Of a stretch of 64,000 bases of DNA, positions 28,612-37,603 are shown in pieces. Positions within the stretch are counted from its first letter, which is position 1; every line of letters begins with the position of its first letter. The notes beneath the pieces were generated by a model. That model was not told where the DNA came from, made no database searches, and worked only from the letters and a program-made list of their open reading frames with translations. The position numbers were made by a program, and so were the translations under genes. Source of the stretch: Streptococcus parasanguinis ATCC 15912. Its GTDB lineage: Bacteria > Bacillota > Bacilli > Lactobacillales > Streptococcaceae. Location of the stretch: assembly GCF_000164675.2 (NCBI RefSeq), contig NC_015678.1, positions 682,001-746,000 on the forward strand, read 5' to 3'.

Positions 28612-28789
28612 AGAGAGTGGGACAGAAATCGGTAATTCGTTAGAATTCGATTTCGTCGTCCCACCTCCGCACAGTTGAGTAGGGCTGTAAAAGCTGATGA
28701 AATCAGCGTAGTAGAGCCCACTCAACCACTGCGTCTTGCCCGACAATCCAAAAATAATTGAGAGGCTAGGACTTTTGTCCCAGCCTCTT
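28612..28789 (+). repeat. Three-hairpin intergenic repeat, copy 1
   Basis: About 178 bp, nearly identical to copies at 51006-51185 and, inverted, 53409-53587. Hairpin 1 pairs GTGGGACAGAAATCG with CGATTTCGTCGTCCCAC; hairpin 2 pairs GTTGAGTAGGGCT with AGCCCACTCAAC around an inner AGCTGAT/ATCAGCG stem; hairpin 3 pairs GAGGCTAGGAC with GTCCCAGCCTC and is followed by TT, a terminator-like end. It stands after the lacR stop on one side and upstream of the PTS promoter on the other. No ORF is present. Confidence 0.85.
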
Positions 28790-28793
28790 GATC

Positions 28794-29540
28794 TTAAATG
28801 ATTTTCGTATACAAGCCATATTTGTCTTTGATTTTCTTTGGAATACTATCATCGGTAATAATGGCATTCAGATCTTCCACACGATAAAAACTGTAGAAGG
28901 AATAACTATCAAACTTGCTGTTATCAGCTACCACATATTTCTCTATCGCATTATTAAGAATAATAGCATTGCCATTTCCTTCTTCTTCATTGGCTGTGGA
29001 AACACTATGCCCATCGATTCCATTCACCCCGATAAAGGCTTTAGAAACCTTGATTTCTTTTAAGAGTTTATTGGCAAATTGGCCGACAAAAGTTTGAGTT
29101 TTCATCCGATAGCGACCACCAACTAGAATCAAATCGTAATTTGGGAAATCCTTTAATTTCTCAAAAATAGGTAAAGAATTGGTTACAATACTGACATCCT
29201 TGCCTTCTAGATAATCACCAATAAAGTCCGTTGTCGTGCCAGACCCAATAAAGACTGTATCCCCATTTTCGATTAATTCTGCACATTTTTTGGCAATCGT
29301 TCGTTTCTCTTCAATATTGATCAGATTTTTTTCACTGTGAGAAGCCTCTAACAAGCTATCTTTTACCTTTTTGTGGGCCCCACCATGCACGCGAACTAAA
29401 AGGCCTTGTTTTTCAAGATCGATCAGATCGCGACGAATGGTCATGTCTGTCACCCCAAAGAGTTCTTTTAGTTCTTTGACCGATACCACACTTTTTCTAT
29501 CCAGTTCCTGAAGAATTTCAACATGTCTGCTATCTTTCAT
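28794..29540 (-). CDS. lacR: DeoR-family repressor LacR
   Basis: 248 aa. N-terminal DeoR helix-turn-helix (ELKELFGVTDMTIRRDLIDL, about residues 23-42, with the LVRVHGGAH signature following) and a sugar-phosphate sensing DeoRC domain (DTVFIGSGTTTDFIGDYL, about 93-110). In the tagatose pathway LacR represses the lac/gal genes until galactose- or tagatose-6-phosphate appears. It heads the locus on the same strand; TATAAT about 35 nt upstream is a possible -10. Confidence 0.88.
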   Translation of the reverse strand: MKDSRHVEILQELDRKSVVSVKELKELFGVTDMTIRRDLIDLEKQGLLVRVHGGAHKKVKDSLLEASHSEKNLINIEEKRTIAKKCAELIENGDTVFIGSGTTTDFIGDYLEGKDVSIVTNSLPIFEKLKDFPNYDLILVGGRYRMKTQTFVGQFANKLLKEIKVSKAFIGVNGIDGHSVSTANEEEGNGNAIILNNAIEKYVVADNSKFDSYSFYSFYRVEDLNAIITDDSIPKKIKDKYGLYTKII

Positions 29541-29732
29541 GCTACTACTTCCATTCCTACTATATTTGTCTCTATTATACTACTTTTTCAAAAAAACACA
29601 AATTCAAACATTATATTAACAAGAGCAAACACGATATTTTTATAATAGATAAAAGAAAAAAGCCTTCCGACAAATCGAAAAGCTTTATTTTTTGCTATTA
29701 CTAGCTCCCCACCTTAATATATCAAGGCTCGG

Positions 29733-29760
29733 GATAAAAAGGTTTACTGAACCTTTTTAT
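29733..29760 (-). terminator. Terminator of the rplU-prp-rpmA operon
   Basis: AAAAAGGTT and AACCTTTTT form a 9-bp stem with a 5-nt loop. On the minus strand the upstream arm overlaps the rpmA stop codon and the T-rich arm follows. Between it and lacR (29541-29735) only AT-rich sequence and a weak AAAGC/GCTTT hairpin near 29660-29695 are seen. Confidence 0.75.
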
Positions 29761-30050
29761 TTTGCGATTGGGTAAACAGAAACTTGTTTTTTATCGCGAC
29801 CTTTACGTTCGAAGCGTACTACGCCTTCAACTTTTGCGAACAAAGTATCGTCTCCACCACGTCCAACGTTCACACCTGGGTAGATGTGAGTACCGCGTTG
29901 ACGGTAAAGGATAGATCCACCTGTTACAGTTTGTCCATCAGCTGCTTTAGCTCCAAGACGTTTTGCTTGTGAATCACGTCCGTTTGATGTAGAACCTCCA
30001 CCTTTTTTGTGGGCGAAAAGTTGCAAGTTAGCAAGATTCAATTTCAACAT
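29757..30050 (-). CDS. rpmA: Ribosomal protein bL27
   Basis: 97 aa. Starts [20 protein letters not shown], the N-terminal extension of Firmicute bL27 that Prp removes just before the HKKGGGS segment; the mature N-terminus reaches the peptidyl transferase centre. Body motifs [19 protein letters not shown] are typical. 17 bp after prp. Confidence 0.98.
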   Translation of the reverse strand: MLKLNLANLQLFAHKKGGGSTSNGRDSQAKRLGAKAADGQTVTGGSILYRQRGTHIYPGVNVGRGGDDTLFAKVEGVVRFERKGRDKKQVSVYPIAK

Positions 30051-30067
30051 AATTGTTTTCCTCCATG

Positions 30068-30412
30068 TTAGTTTTCTGTGATAACTCTTGTTTGGACGAA
30101 CTCTGAAGAGTTCTCCGATAAGTTTGCCATCCCTAAGAAAAATGATTCAAAGAATAGTTGGGTCATTTCTCTTTGATGTGGTGGAATATCCGTCGGGATC
30201 GTCACCCGAAGGAAGCCACCTTCTTCTTCGTTTAATTCTAGATCCGGTTCGTAGCCTGCAAATTTCTCAACAGAGTTGACAAAGTTAATGGCTAGAGTCG
30301 AAACCGATGCACACACGACATCAAAGCCGTATTCACCGCTTCCAGCGTGCCCAGTGATTTCTGCACCCCTCAGCTCGCCATCTTCGGCTCGTTCAAAGAC
30401 TGCTTGTATCAT
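30068..30412 (-). CDS. prp: Ribosomal-processing cysteine protease Prp
   Basis: 114 aa. Catalytic His and Cys lie in [20 protein letters not shown] (about residues 19-38: GHA and the VCA Cys). Prp cleaves the N-terminal extension of bL27, an essential step in Firmicutes that have it. It sits between rplU and rpmA, the standard place. Confidence 0.95.
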   Translation of the reverse strand: MIQAVFERAEDGELRGAEITGHAGSGEYGFDVVCASVSTLAINFVNSVEKFAGYEPDLELNEEEGGFLRVTIPTDIPPHQREMTQLFFESFFLGMANLSENSSEFVQTRVITEN

Positions 30413-30427
30413 GTGTTCTCCTAAAAA

Positions 30428-30742
30428 TTAAGCGTTGATTGCGTTGATGACAACTTTAGTGTAAGGTTGACGGTGACCTTGTTTACGGTGGCTACCTTTT
30501 TTAGGTTTGTACTTGTAAGTAACAACTTTCTTTTGTTTTCCTTGTTTTTCAACAGTTCCAACAACAGTAGCTCCTGAAACAAGTGGAGTTCCGACAACAG
30601 TGTTTTCACCACCAACAAGAACAACTTCGTTAAATGTAACTTCTTGACCAGCTTCAACGTTCAATTTTTCAACGTAGACTGCTTGACCAACTTCAACTTT
30701 AACTTGTTTTCCGCCAGTTTTAATGATTGCGTATGTGCTCAT
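30428..30742 (-). CDS. rplU: Ribosomal protein bL21
   Basis: 104 aa from [20 protein letters not shown], whose ATG has AGGAGGTG 5 nt upstream; the longer in-frame extension would read through the leader RNA. C-terminal [19 protein letters not shown] is the bL21 signature that binds 23S rRNA. First gene of rplU-prp-rpmA. Confidence 0.98.
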   Translation of the reverse strand: MSTYAIIKTGGKQVKVEVGQAVYVEKLNVEAGQEVTFNEVVLVGGENTVVGTPLVSGATVVGTVEKQGKQKKVVTYKYKPKKGSHRKQGHRQPYTKVVINAINA

Positions 30743-30877
30743 TATGCACCTCCTATGTATTTTTGGGTTTCCCCGTATTTTTGTGAAGACTCGCCTAGCA
30801 TCGTGGGACGAACCACTTACTCTCATGGAAATGAGCGACGATGTTCGAGCGGTTGCACAGGCATGTGCATAGTCAAC
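30743..30877 (-). ncRNA. L21 leader (5' UTR of rplU)
   Basis: About 135 nt between the promoter and rplU. Stems seen on the minus strand: GCACA/TGTGC near the 5' end, CATCGT/ACGATG as a larger helix and CTCAT/ATGAG inside it. Position, size and structure fit the L21 leader of Firmicutes, thought to let bL21 or another operon protein regulate its own synthesis. Identification is by context and stem layout, not by a covariance search. Confidence 0.7.
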
Positions 30878-30883
30878 TCTCTA

Positions 30884-30912
30884 AGTATATCACTTCTATC
30901 AGACAAAGACAA
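30884..30912 (-). promoter_or_regulatory. rplU operon promoter
   Basis: On the minus strand TTGTCT (30912-30907), 17-bp spacer, TATACT (30889-30884). The rest of 30913-31065 holds only an AT hairpin (ATTTTTATCT/AGATAAAAAT, about 30940-30970) after fbp. Confidence 0.8.
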
Positions 30913-31065
30913 GCTTTTTTGCCCCTTGAAAACGGATTTTTATCTAAAAAGTCAATTTTAAGATAAAAATAGATCTTATATACTCCTTCCCATGAACTTT
31001 TGAGGAGAAACTGCTTGCTTAGTATTCTTCATTCATCTTCCTTTTATTTACTTGGACAAATGACT

Positions 31066-32976
31066 TCAACAGTCATAAAATTCATGTAGCAATTTGATTA
31101 ATTCTTGTTGTTGTTCTAGCAAAATCTGACCGATTGTTGTTGATTTGATCCGTTTTCTTTCCTCTACATCCTCAATGACTTTCTTCAAAGAGGTCTGCTC
31201 AAAAGGTGATTCGACTATCTTTTGAACATTTTGGAAGGGCTGATGGGTTACCAGTTGAAAACCATAGGAATTATTGAGTAAAGAATAGCCAGCAGTACCA
31301 GTCTTCTTTTGATAGGCCTCACACAACCCTCCATCAATTACAAAGAGCAGTCCTTCACCACGAATGGGCGATTCTCCTTTTCCAGTCTTAACCGGTGTAT
31401 GTCCATTCTCAATACGGGATTCTTGTGAAGTGAGACCAAATTCCTCTAAGATAAACTGGCAAATTTTTTTAGAATTTCGATAAGTGAAATACTCATTTTC
31501 CTGTTCTTTATGAGTATTTGTATTTTCAATGAAATAACGTTCAAAAGTCGTCATCTTATCTTTTCCAAATAATGGGGAAGACTTTCCTCTCCAGCAATAC
31601 CAAATTAAATCAGTTGAAAAATCATCCCCAATTTCTTTGTTTTTTGATGCTAGACGTATATGGTATTCAAAGAAATCCAATAATTCTCTACCTGCGTACT
31701 GGGCTTGATGAAGAACAAAAGGCTGAAAGTCACCAGATGCCTTTAAGGGAATACAGCCATGAAAAAGCAAATGTTGATTGTAAACTTTATACATGGAACC
31801 CTTTTTCATTAGCAGTTCGATATGCTTAGCTAATTTTGGTGAACCTTGATAGGAGGTCAACATACAGTCTACGACTTGACTTTCCTCTAAACTTAATTCA
31901 GATGGGTTTGATGAATCAATCGTTTGAAAACAGGTGTTTTGCAAGGAATAGGTCACCCCATCAATAGTAAGTGACTCCTTCCAATAGTCAATTTTATCTA
32001 GCAAGATCTGATTCTCCATCTGAAACTCTGGACGTCTCTTCATCAATTGAGTTTCCAACTTAAACTGGATAATCGCTAACGCCTGATGCACCTTCTCTAA
32101 TTGCAATATTTCCTTAGCTGTAAACTCTTTCTCTCTATTTCCTAAAATAGGTCTAAACTTAGCATTTTCTTTGTAGGTTTTATCAGCAAACAAGGTTAGA
32201 GAACGAATATTCAAACCATATGCCTTTTCGATATCCCATAAGTATCCATAACGAGCTGCAATACGTAATAGATTCAATAAACAAGCTTTGGAACCAAAGA
32301 AAGCTCCAATCCAAATAATATCATGGTTTCCCCACTGAATATCTAAAGAATGGAAACGAAGGAGTTCATCCATCACTTGAGGACTTCCCGCTCCTCTATC
32401 AAAGATATCTCCTACCACATGAAGGTGATCAATCAATAAGCGACGAATACTTCTAGCAATCCCTAAAATAAAAGGATCTGCTTCTCGTAGTTCAATGACA
32501 TAGCCCAATATGTTGTGAAAATAAGATTTTTTTTCTGCTAGAGAGATATCGCTATAGATCAGTTCTTCTATAATGTATGCATATTCTTGTGGTAGGGCTT
32601 TTCTGAGCTTGGAACGACTATATTTAGCAGCTACAAAATTCAATAAGATCAAGAGTTGCGGAATCGTAGACTTATACCACTCTTTACTTTTATTCGTTCG
32701 CTCTAAAATCAGCTCTGGATAAGACACCAAGGCAGACAGTAGATCCTTTTTCTCTTGTATTAAGGAATCTTCAAAACAGTCATTAATTTTCTCATTTAAA
32801 ATTCCTGCACAACTCCTCAAAATATAATCAAAAGCCGCAGATTCTCCATGAATATCACTAATGTAGAGCTCTGTCCCTTTAGGAAGGTTTAAAATTGCCT
32901 CAAGATTCGTGAGCTCAGTAATAACCTTTTGTCGAGTATCAAATTTTTCTAGTAAAATACGCTTATATTGCTCCAT
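31066..32976 (-). CDS. fbp: Fructose-1,6-bisphosphatase, class III
   Basis: 636 aa, the length of B. subtilis-type FBPase. Metallophosphatase motifs are LYISDIHGESAAFDYIL (about residues 37-53), HVVGDIFDRGAGSPQVMDEL (about 186-205) and IQWGNHDIIWIGA (about 213-225), with NGHTPVKTGKGESPIRGEG later supplying the last His. It hydrolyses fructose-1,6-bisphosphate, the committed gluconeogenic step. RBS GGAGAGA. It follows ppsR by 50 bp on the same strand; many streptococci lack this enzyme. Confidence 0.95.
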   Translation of the reverse strand: MEQYKRILLEKFDTRQKVITELTNLEAILNLPKGTELYISDIHGESAAFDYILRSCAGILNEKINDCFEDSLIQEKKDLLSALVSYPELILERTNKSKEWYKSTIPQLLILLNFVAAKYSRSKLRKALPQEYAYIIEELIYSDISLAEKKSYFHNILGYVIELREADPFILGIARSIRRLLIDHLHVVGDIFDRGAGSPQVMDELLRFHSLDIQWGNHDIIWIGAFFGSKACLLNLLRIAARYGYLWDIEKAYGLNIRSLTLFADKTYKENAKFRPILGNREKEFTAKEILQLEKVHQALAIIQFKLETQLMKRRPEFQMENQILLDKIDYWKESLTIDGVTYSLQNTCFQTIDSSNPSELSLEESQVVDCMLTSYQGSPKLAKHIELLMKKGSMYKVYNQHLLFHGCIPLKASGDFQPFVLHQAQYAGRELLDFFEYHIRLASKNKEIGDDFSTDLIWYCWRGKSSPLFGKDKMTTFERYFIENTNTHKEQENEYFTYRNSKKICQFILEEFGLTSQESRIENGHTPVKTGKGESPIRGEGLLFVIDGGLCEAYQKKTGTAGYSLLNNSYGFQLVTHQPFQNVQKIVESPFEQTSLKKVIEDVEERKRIKSTTIGQILLEQQQELIKLLHEFYDC

Positions 32977-33026
32977 CTTATCTCTCCAAGATACCCTATT
33001 TTGTACAGTGCAATCACATCCGAAAC

Positions 33027-33839
33027 TTAATTCATCTTCTTCAATTGCTCCTCGATTAAGAAGGCTGTTTCCTCAATGGATTTGTCCGTCATATTGATCA
33101 CTTGGGCCCCTAATTTTTTAAAGATTATCTTTGAATAATCTAATTCCTGATATATCTTTTCTAAATCTGTGTAATTCGTTTCCTGGACAAGCCCTAAAGA
33201 TCCTAGCCGATGACTTCTAATTTTCATTAGTTTTTCAGGCTCACAGACCAGACCAATCAATCGACGAGAATCGACCTTCTCTAATACCTGAGGTAAAGGA
33301 ACTTCTGGAATCAGGGGCAAATTTGCAACTTTATAGCCCTTGTTGGCTAGAAAAATACTGAGGGGAGTTTTAGAAGTACGGGAAACACCAAGCAAAACCA
33401 AATCTGCTTCTAAAAACCCCTGCGGTGCCTTACCATCATCATATTTGACAGCAAACTCGATCGCTGAAATCTTCTTAAAATAATCGCTATCCAAACGATG
33501 CAATGTTCCTGGGACTTCGATTGGTCTAGTCCCTGTTTTTTCTTGAATGATTTCAAAAAATGGATGCATCAGATCTAGATAAGACAGGCCCTGTTTTTGG
33601 CTAAATTCCCTGGCTACCGCTGACAACTGACTATTCACCAAGGTACTGATTACAAGAGCATCATCCTTCATGGCATCACATAAAATATCCAACAACTCCT
33701 CTTCTTGATTGATGAAAGGGAAGCGATAACTATTATTAAAAATAATATCAGGATACTGCGCGCTAACAGCTGATAATAATTTTTGGGAGGTTCCCCCCAA
33801 AGAATCCGAAATACTATAAACGATGATTTCTTTTTTCAT
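33027..33839 (-). CDS. ppsR: Pyruvate, phosphate dikinase regulatory protein (PpsR/PDRP)
   Basis: 270 aa DUF299 family. N-terminal IVYSISDSLGGTSQKLL and the P-loop LVLLGVSRTSKTPLSIFLA (about residues 148-166). These bifunctional enzymes inactivate PPDK by ADP-dependent phosphorylation of the Thr next to the catalytic His and reactivate it with phosphate. The PPDK target is encoded divergently nearby. Starts 2 bp after ccpN. Confidence 0.93.
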   Translation of the reverse strand: MKKEIIVYSISDSLGGTSQKLLSAVSAQYPDIIFNNSYRFPFINQEEELLDILCDAMKDDALVISTLVNSQLSAVAREFSQKQGLSYLDLMHPFFEIIQEKTGTRPIEVPGTLHRLDSDYFKKISAIEFAVKYDDGKAPQGFLEADLVLLGVSRTSKTPLSIFLANKGYKVANLPLIPEVPLPQVLEKVDSRRLIGLVCEPEKLMKIRSHRLGSLGLVQETNYTDLEKIYQELDYSKIIFKKLGAQVINMTDKSIEETAFLIEEQLKKMN

Positions 33840-33841
33840 AT

Positions 33842-34480
33842 TTATCCCTCTTCTCTTTTCATTTCTGCACTTCTAGCATGCTGTATAATATAATCTAGCA
33901 GGGCTGATTTAGTCACACTTCCTACGATTTTTCGGTCGTTTTTCTCCTCTACTACAGGCAATGAATCAATGGAGTGATCTTGAAGAAGTACAGCAGCTTC
34001 TAAAATATTCATATCCTTGTTACAAGTAATAATATGTGGCATTCTTGTCATACAGACGGCTACTGGGGTGCTATCAATATTTGAATTTAGTGATGCACGT
34101 AACAAATCTTTGCGTGACATAATTCCAAGAAGTAGTTTATCTTCATCAATTACATAAAGAACATCTGCATCGTACATAAATAATGTGATAATCGCATCCT
34201 GAATATATGAATCATGAGTGACAAGAACAGGTGATGTCATGATATCAGCTACATCTTTTTGAAAGGTATCAAAAAAGAACAAGGTTTCTAAATCAGATCC
34301 TGAGTAAGTATACCCAATTTTTGGAGTTGCTTTTAAAATACCAACCAAGGTCAAAAAAGAAAGATCTGACCGAAGAGTTGCTCTTGAAATATCCAATAAT
34401 TCAGATATTCGCTCTCCACTTACTGGCTGTTGGATTTTAACAATTTCGACTATTTTCTTTTGACGTTCACTTAATTTCAA
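33842..34480 (-). CDS. ccpN: CcpN-like repressor of gluconeogenic genes
   Basis: 212 aa from a TTG start at 34480, chosen because AAGGAAAGG lies about 9 nt upstream, the product (M)KLSERQKKIVEIV then has the exact length of CcpN, and longer frames add a hydrophobic tail of no sense. N-terminal helix-turn-helix (VSGERISELLDISRATLRSDLSFL in part: ISELLDISRATLRSDL) and two CBS domains (MTSPVLVTHDSYIQDAI; MTRMPHIITCNKDMNILEA). CcpN represses gluconeogenic genes during glycolytic growth. Confidence 0.88.
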   Translation of the reverse strand: MKLSERQKKIVEIVKIQQPVSGERISELLDISRATLRSDLSFLTLVGILKATPKIGYTYSGSDLETLFFFDTFQKDVADIMTSPVLVTHDSYIQDAIITLFMYDADVLYVIDEDKLLLGIMSRKDLLRASLNSNIDSTPVAVCMTRMPHIITCNKDMNILEAAVLLQDHSIDSLPVVEEKNDRKIVGSVTKSALLDYIIQHARSAEMKREEG

Positions 34481-34592
34481 TGAGTCGTAACCTTTCCTTA
34501 GTTTTAAAAATAGCGATATTAAAAAATAGTGAAAGAAAAAATGTAGAACATATACTTCAAACTCTATTAAATAATCATCATTTTTATTGTAA

Positions 34593-34620
34593 ATTATAGC
34601 ACATTGATCGAAATTGTCAA
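34593..34620 (-). promoter_or_regulatory. ccpN-ppsR-fbp promoter
   Basis: On the minus strand TTGACA (34620-34615), 16-bp spacer, TATAAT (34598-34593). The transcript has a leader of about 105 nt before the TTG start. Confidence 0.8.
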
Positions 34621-34641
34621 ATAAAAAAATGTATTTATTGT

Positions 34642-34671
34642 TTGACAAGGATATGTGATGTATATTACAAT
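34642..34671 (+). promoter_or_regulatory. ppdK promoter
   Basis: TTGACA (34642-34647), 18-bp spacer, TACAAT (34666-34671), divergent from the ccpN promoter with only about 20 bp between the two -35 boxes. Confidence 0.75.
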
Positions 34672-34696
34672 GGTTTTGTCATAAATATGATACATA
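34654..34696 (+). promoter_or_regulatory. Two CcpN-like operator sites at ppdK
   Basis: TGTGATGTATA (34654-34664) and TATGATACATA (34686-34696) each match 10 of 11 positions of the CcpN site TRTGHYATAYW known from B. subtilis. They start 32 bp apart, three helical turns, one inside the ppdK promoter spacer and one after the start point, as for repression by CcpN. Confidence 0.6.
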
Positions 34697-34719
34697 TTTT
34701 ATAAATTTTGGAGGCTAAT

Positions 34720-37338
34720 ATGACAAAATGGATTTATTCCTTTGAAGAAGGAAGTGCAAATGATAAGGATCTCCTAGGCGGAAAAGGGGCTAATTTGGCA
34801 GAGATGAGCCGTTTGGGACTACCAGTCCCACCTGGATTTACCATCACCACCCAAAGTTGTATCAATTATTTAGATAACCCTGACTTCTTCGATTCCACTT
34901 TAAAAGAAGATACTTTGAAAGCGGTTACTAATTTGGAGAAAAAAACAGAAAAAACCTTCAGCGGAGAAAATCCTAACTTGCTCTTGGTCTCTGTCCGAAG
35001 CGGAGCCAAATTTTCCATGCCTGGAATGATGGATACCATCCTAAATCTTGGCCTCAACGACCAACGTACTCAATTACTAGCCAAACAGACCAATCTAGAT
35101 TTTGCCTACAACTGCTACCGTCGTCTACTCCAGATGTTCGCGGATGTTGTCTATGGCATTGATAAAGGACTTTTTGATGATTGTCTCGCCCAATTTGAAC
35201 AAATGCAAGCAAAAACAGTCCATAATTTAGACTTGTACGAACATCAGGAATTGATTAATCAATACAAGGATCTTTATTCCAAACACGGCTACCAGTTTCC
35301 TGAAGAACCAAATCAACAACTCTATGGTGCGATTCAAGCAGTTTTCAAATCCTGGAATAATCATCGAGCAAGGATTTACCGCGAATTGCATCAGATCCCT
35401 CATGATTTAGGAACAGCCGTAAATGTTCAATCTATGGTTTTTGGGAATAGTGATCAGACCAGTGGAACAGGTGTTTGCTTCACTAGGAACCCCGCTAATG
35501 GGGAACCAAAACTTTTTGGTGAATTTTTACTTAATGCTCAAGGGGAAGACGTCGTAGCTGGTATTCGTACTCCAGAGCCCATCGCCTCATTAAAAATTTC
35601 ACAACCAGAAGTCTATAAATCTTTTAGAGACTATGCCACCATCCTTGAAAACCACTATAAGGATATGCAAGACATTGAATTTACTATTGAGAAAGGCAAA
35701 CTCTATATTCTACAAACCCGTAATGGGAAACGCACAGCAAAGGCTGCTTTAAAAATTGCTCTAGATATGGTAGACCAAGGTCTTATTAATAAGGAAGAAG
35801 CTCTCCTGAGAATCTCTCCTGCTTCTATTAGTCAACTGATTCATCCAGTTTTCCAAGAATCCGCTCTAGCGAAGGCTCCTTTCATAGTTCAAGGCCTACC
35901 AGCAAGTCCAGGGGCTGCTACTGGCGAAATCGTATTTACTGCCGACCGAGCAAAAGAAGCCCATCAGGAGGGTAAAAAAGTAATCCTTGTTAGACAGGAG
36001 ACATCACCAGAAGATATCGAAGGAATGATTGTCAGCCAAGCCATTGTCACTAGTCAAGGGGGAATGACTTCTCACGCTGCTGTTGTTGCTCGGGGAATGG
36101 GAACCTGCTGTGTTGCTGGTTGTGGAGAGTTAAATATCAGCGAAGAGAACAAAATCCTTTCCTGTGGTCCTCTTGTCCTTACTGAAGGAGATATTATTTC
36201 GGTCGATGGCTATTCCGGCCGTATTTATAGTGGAGAAATTCCAACTACCCTAGTCGAACATAACCAAGATCTTCAGCGTTTACTTTCTTGGGCTGATGAA
36301 GTAGCAATCCTCAAAGTTCGAGCGAATGCAGAGACCATCAAAGATTTGCAAACTGCCATGAAATTTGGTGCCCAAGGTGTTGGACTTGCCCGAACAGAAC
36401 ATATGTTCTTTGGACAAGAACGAATCCTCGAAATGCGACGCCTCATTTTAGCTGATACAGAAGAAGAAACACGAGAAGCCTTAAATAGGCTATTAGAGTT
36501 CCAAGAAAAAGACTTCTATCAAATGTTCCAAGCGGTCCAAGATAAACCGATGATTGTCCGCCTATTGGATCCACCGATGCATGAATTCCTACCTAAGGAT
36601 TTTCAAGAGATTGAAATTTTAGCAACAAAACTTAAAAAATCTCCTGAAAAATTGGTCGATTGTATCGAAAGTTTGCAAGAAAATAACCCTATGTTGGGAC
36701 ACCGTGGTTGCCGTCTTGGCATTACAAAACCTGAAATTTACAAGATGCAAACAGAAGCCATTTTTAGGAGTGCTATCAAGCTACATCAGCAAGGTCAGGA
36801 GATCAAACCTGAAATCATGGTTCCTCTAATCGCAGATCAGAAAGAATTAGAGTTCATCAAAAACTATTTGGTTCAGCATATTGACCAACTCTTCAAGCAG
36901 TATGATCAAGAACCTTTCCCTTATGAAATCGGTACCATGATTGAACTTCCACGAGCTTGCCTAACAGCAGACAAACTTGCTGAAGAGGCTAATTTCTTCA
37001 GTTTTGGAACCAATGACTTGACCCAAATGACTTATGGTTTCTCTCGAGATGATATTGGAAAATTTATTGGCCAATATAAAGAGCTTGAAATTCTGCCTTT
37101 TGACCCTTTCCAAATGGTTGATAAAGAAGGAGTTGGCGAATTAATGAAAATAGCTATCCGCAAAGCACGTCAGGTAAAACCAAACATCCCTATTGGAATT
37201 TGTGGTGAAGTTGGTGGAGATCCCTCTTCTATTTCCTTCTTCCAGAAGATTCAAGTTACCTATGTTTCCTGCTCTCCTTATCGCATTCCTGCAGCTAGAC
37301 TAGCTGTCGCTCAAGCCACTATTCAAGCTAGAAGCTAA
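34720..37338 (+). CDS. ppdK: Pyruvate, phosphate dikinase
   Basis: 872 aa from the ATG at 34720, 5 nt after GGAGG. N-terminal ATP-grasp domain (GGKGANLAEMSRLGLPVPPGF in part: LLGGKGANLAEM; VSVRSGAKFSMPGMMDTIL), the swivelling His domain with GGMTSHAAVVARGMG (about 450-464; His is phosphorylated, the adjacent Thr is the PpsR target) and a C-terminal PEP/pyruvate TIM barrel ending IGICGEVGGDPSS with the catalytic Cys. It interconverts pyruvate + ATP + Pi with PEP + AMP + PPi. With Fbp and PpsR next door the role is PEP formation in gluconeogenesis. Confidence 0.96.
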   Translation: MTKWIYSFEEGSANDKDLLGGKGANLAEMSRLGLPVPPGFTITTQSCINYLDNPDFFDSTLKEDTLKAVTNLEKKTEKTFSGENPNLLLVSVRSGAKFSMPGMMDTILNLGLNDQRTQLLAKQTNLDFAYNCYRRLLQMFADVVYGIDKGLFDDCLAQFEQMQAKTVHNLDLYEHQELINQYKDLYSKHGYQFPEEPNQQLYGAIQAVFKSWNNHRARIYRELHQIPHDLGTAVNVQSMVFGNSDQTSGTGVCFTRNPANGEPKLFGEFLLNAQGEDVVAGIRTPEPIASLKISQPEVYKSFRDYATILENHYKDMQDIEFTIEKGKLYILQTRNGKRTAKAALKIALDMVDQGLINKEEALLRISPASISQLIHPVFQESALAKAPFIVQGLPASPGAATGEIVFTADRAKEAHQEGKKVILVRQETSPEDIEGMIVSQAIVTSQGGMTSHAAVVARGMGTCCVAGCGELNISEENKILSCGPLVLTEGDIISVDGYSGRIYSGEIPTTLVEHNQDLQRLLSWADEVAILKVRANAETIKDLQTAMKFGAQGVGLARTEHMFFGQERILEMRRLILADTEEETREALNRLLEFQEKDFYQMFQAVQDKPMIVRLLDPPMHEFLPKDFQEIEILATKLKKSPEKLVDCIESLQENNPMLGHRGCRLGITKPEIYKMQTEAIFRSAIKLHQQGQEIKPEIMVPLIADQKELEFIKNYLVQHIDQLFKQYDQEPFPYEIGTMIELPRACLTADKLAEEANFFSFGTNDLTQMTYGFSRDDIGKFIGQYKELEILPFDPFQMVDKEGVGELMKIAIRKARQVKPNIPIGICGEVGGDPSSISFFQKIQVTYVSCSPYRIPAARLAVAQATIQARS

Positions 37339-37377
37339 GCTCAGATCCATTGTTAAAACTATTTTATCCTCAATATT

Positions 37378-37420
37378 TTAAAGGATCTAGTTCTTTTGTT
37401 GCGGTCTAGATCCTTTTCTT
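37378..37420 (+). terminator. ppdK terminator
   Basis: AAAGGATCTAG and CTAGATCCTTT form an 11-bp stem with a 15-nt loop, followed by TCTTTG, 40 bp after the ppdK stop. The stretch 37421-37530 shows nothing else. Confidence 0.8.
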
Positions 37421-37530
37421 TGTTTCGATAGAGAACAGTCCTATGAGGATGATCTCCATTACCTTTTCTATTCTGTCTTTCATGGTTCATATGAGAAAAC
37501 AAAACTGTCTTCTCACTGGCTCATTCAAAT

Positions 37531-37578
37531 AGAAAACACCCCAAAAGCTAGATGTTTCATCTCAACTTTTAGGGTGTA
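37531..37578 (-). terminator. thiI terminator
   Basis: On the minus strand ACACCC..AAAAG and CTTTT..GGGTGT pair with small mismatches around GATG/CATC and are followed by TTTTC, 26 bp after the thiI stop. Confidence 0.75.
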
Positions 37579-37603
37579 GTTTATTCATTTAGTACAACTA
37601 TTT

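Noticed and set aside
28612..28789. Repeat considered as a known BOX, RUP or SPRITE element, or as a CRISPR unit
   Set aside because: The sequence and module order do not match those elements as I know them, and there is no repeat-spacer periodicity.
34481..34648. N-terminal extension of the CcpN frame
   Set aside because: It covers the promoter and divergent control region, encodes an unlikely hydrophobic tail, and the TTG start gives the exact family length.
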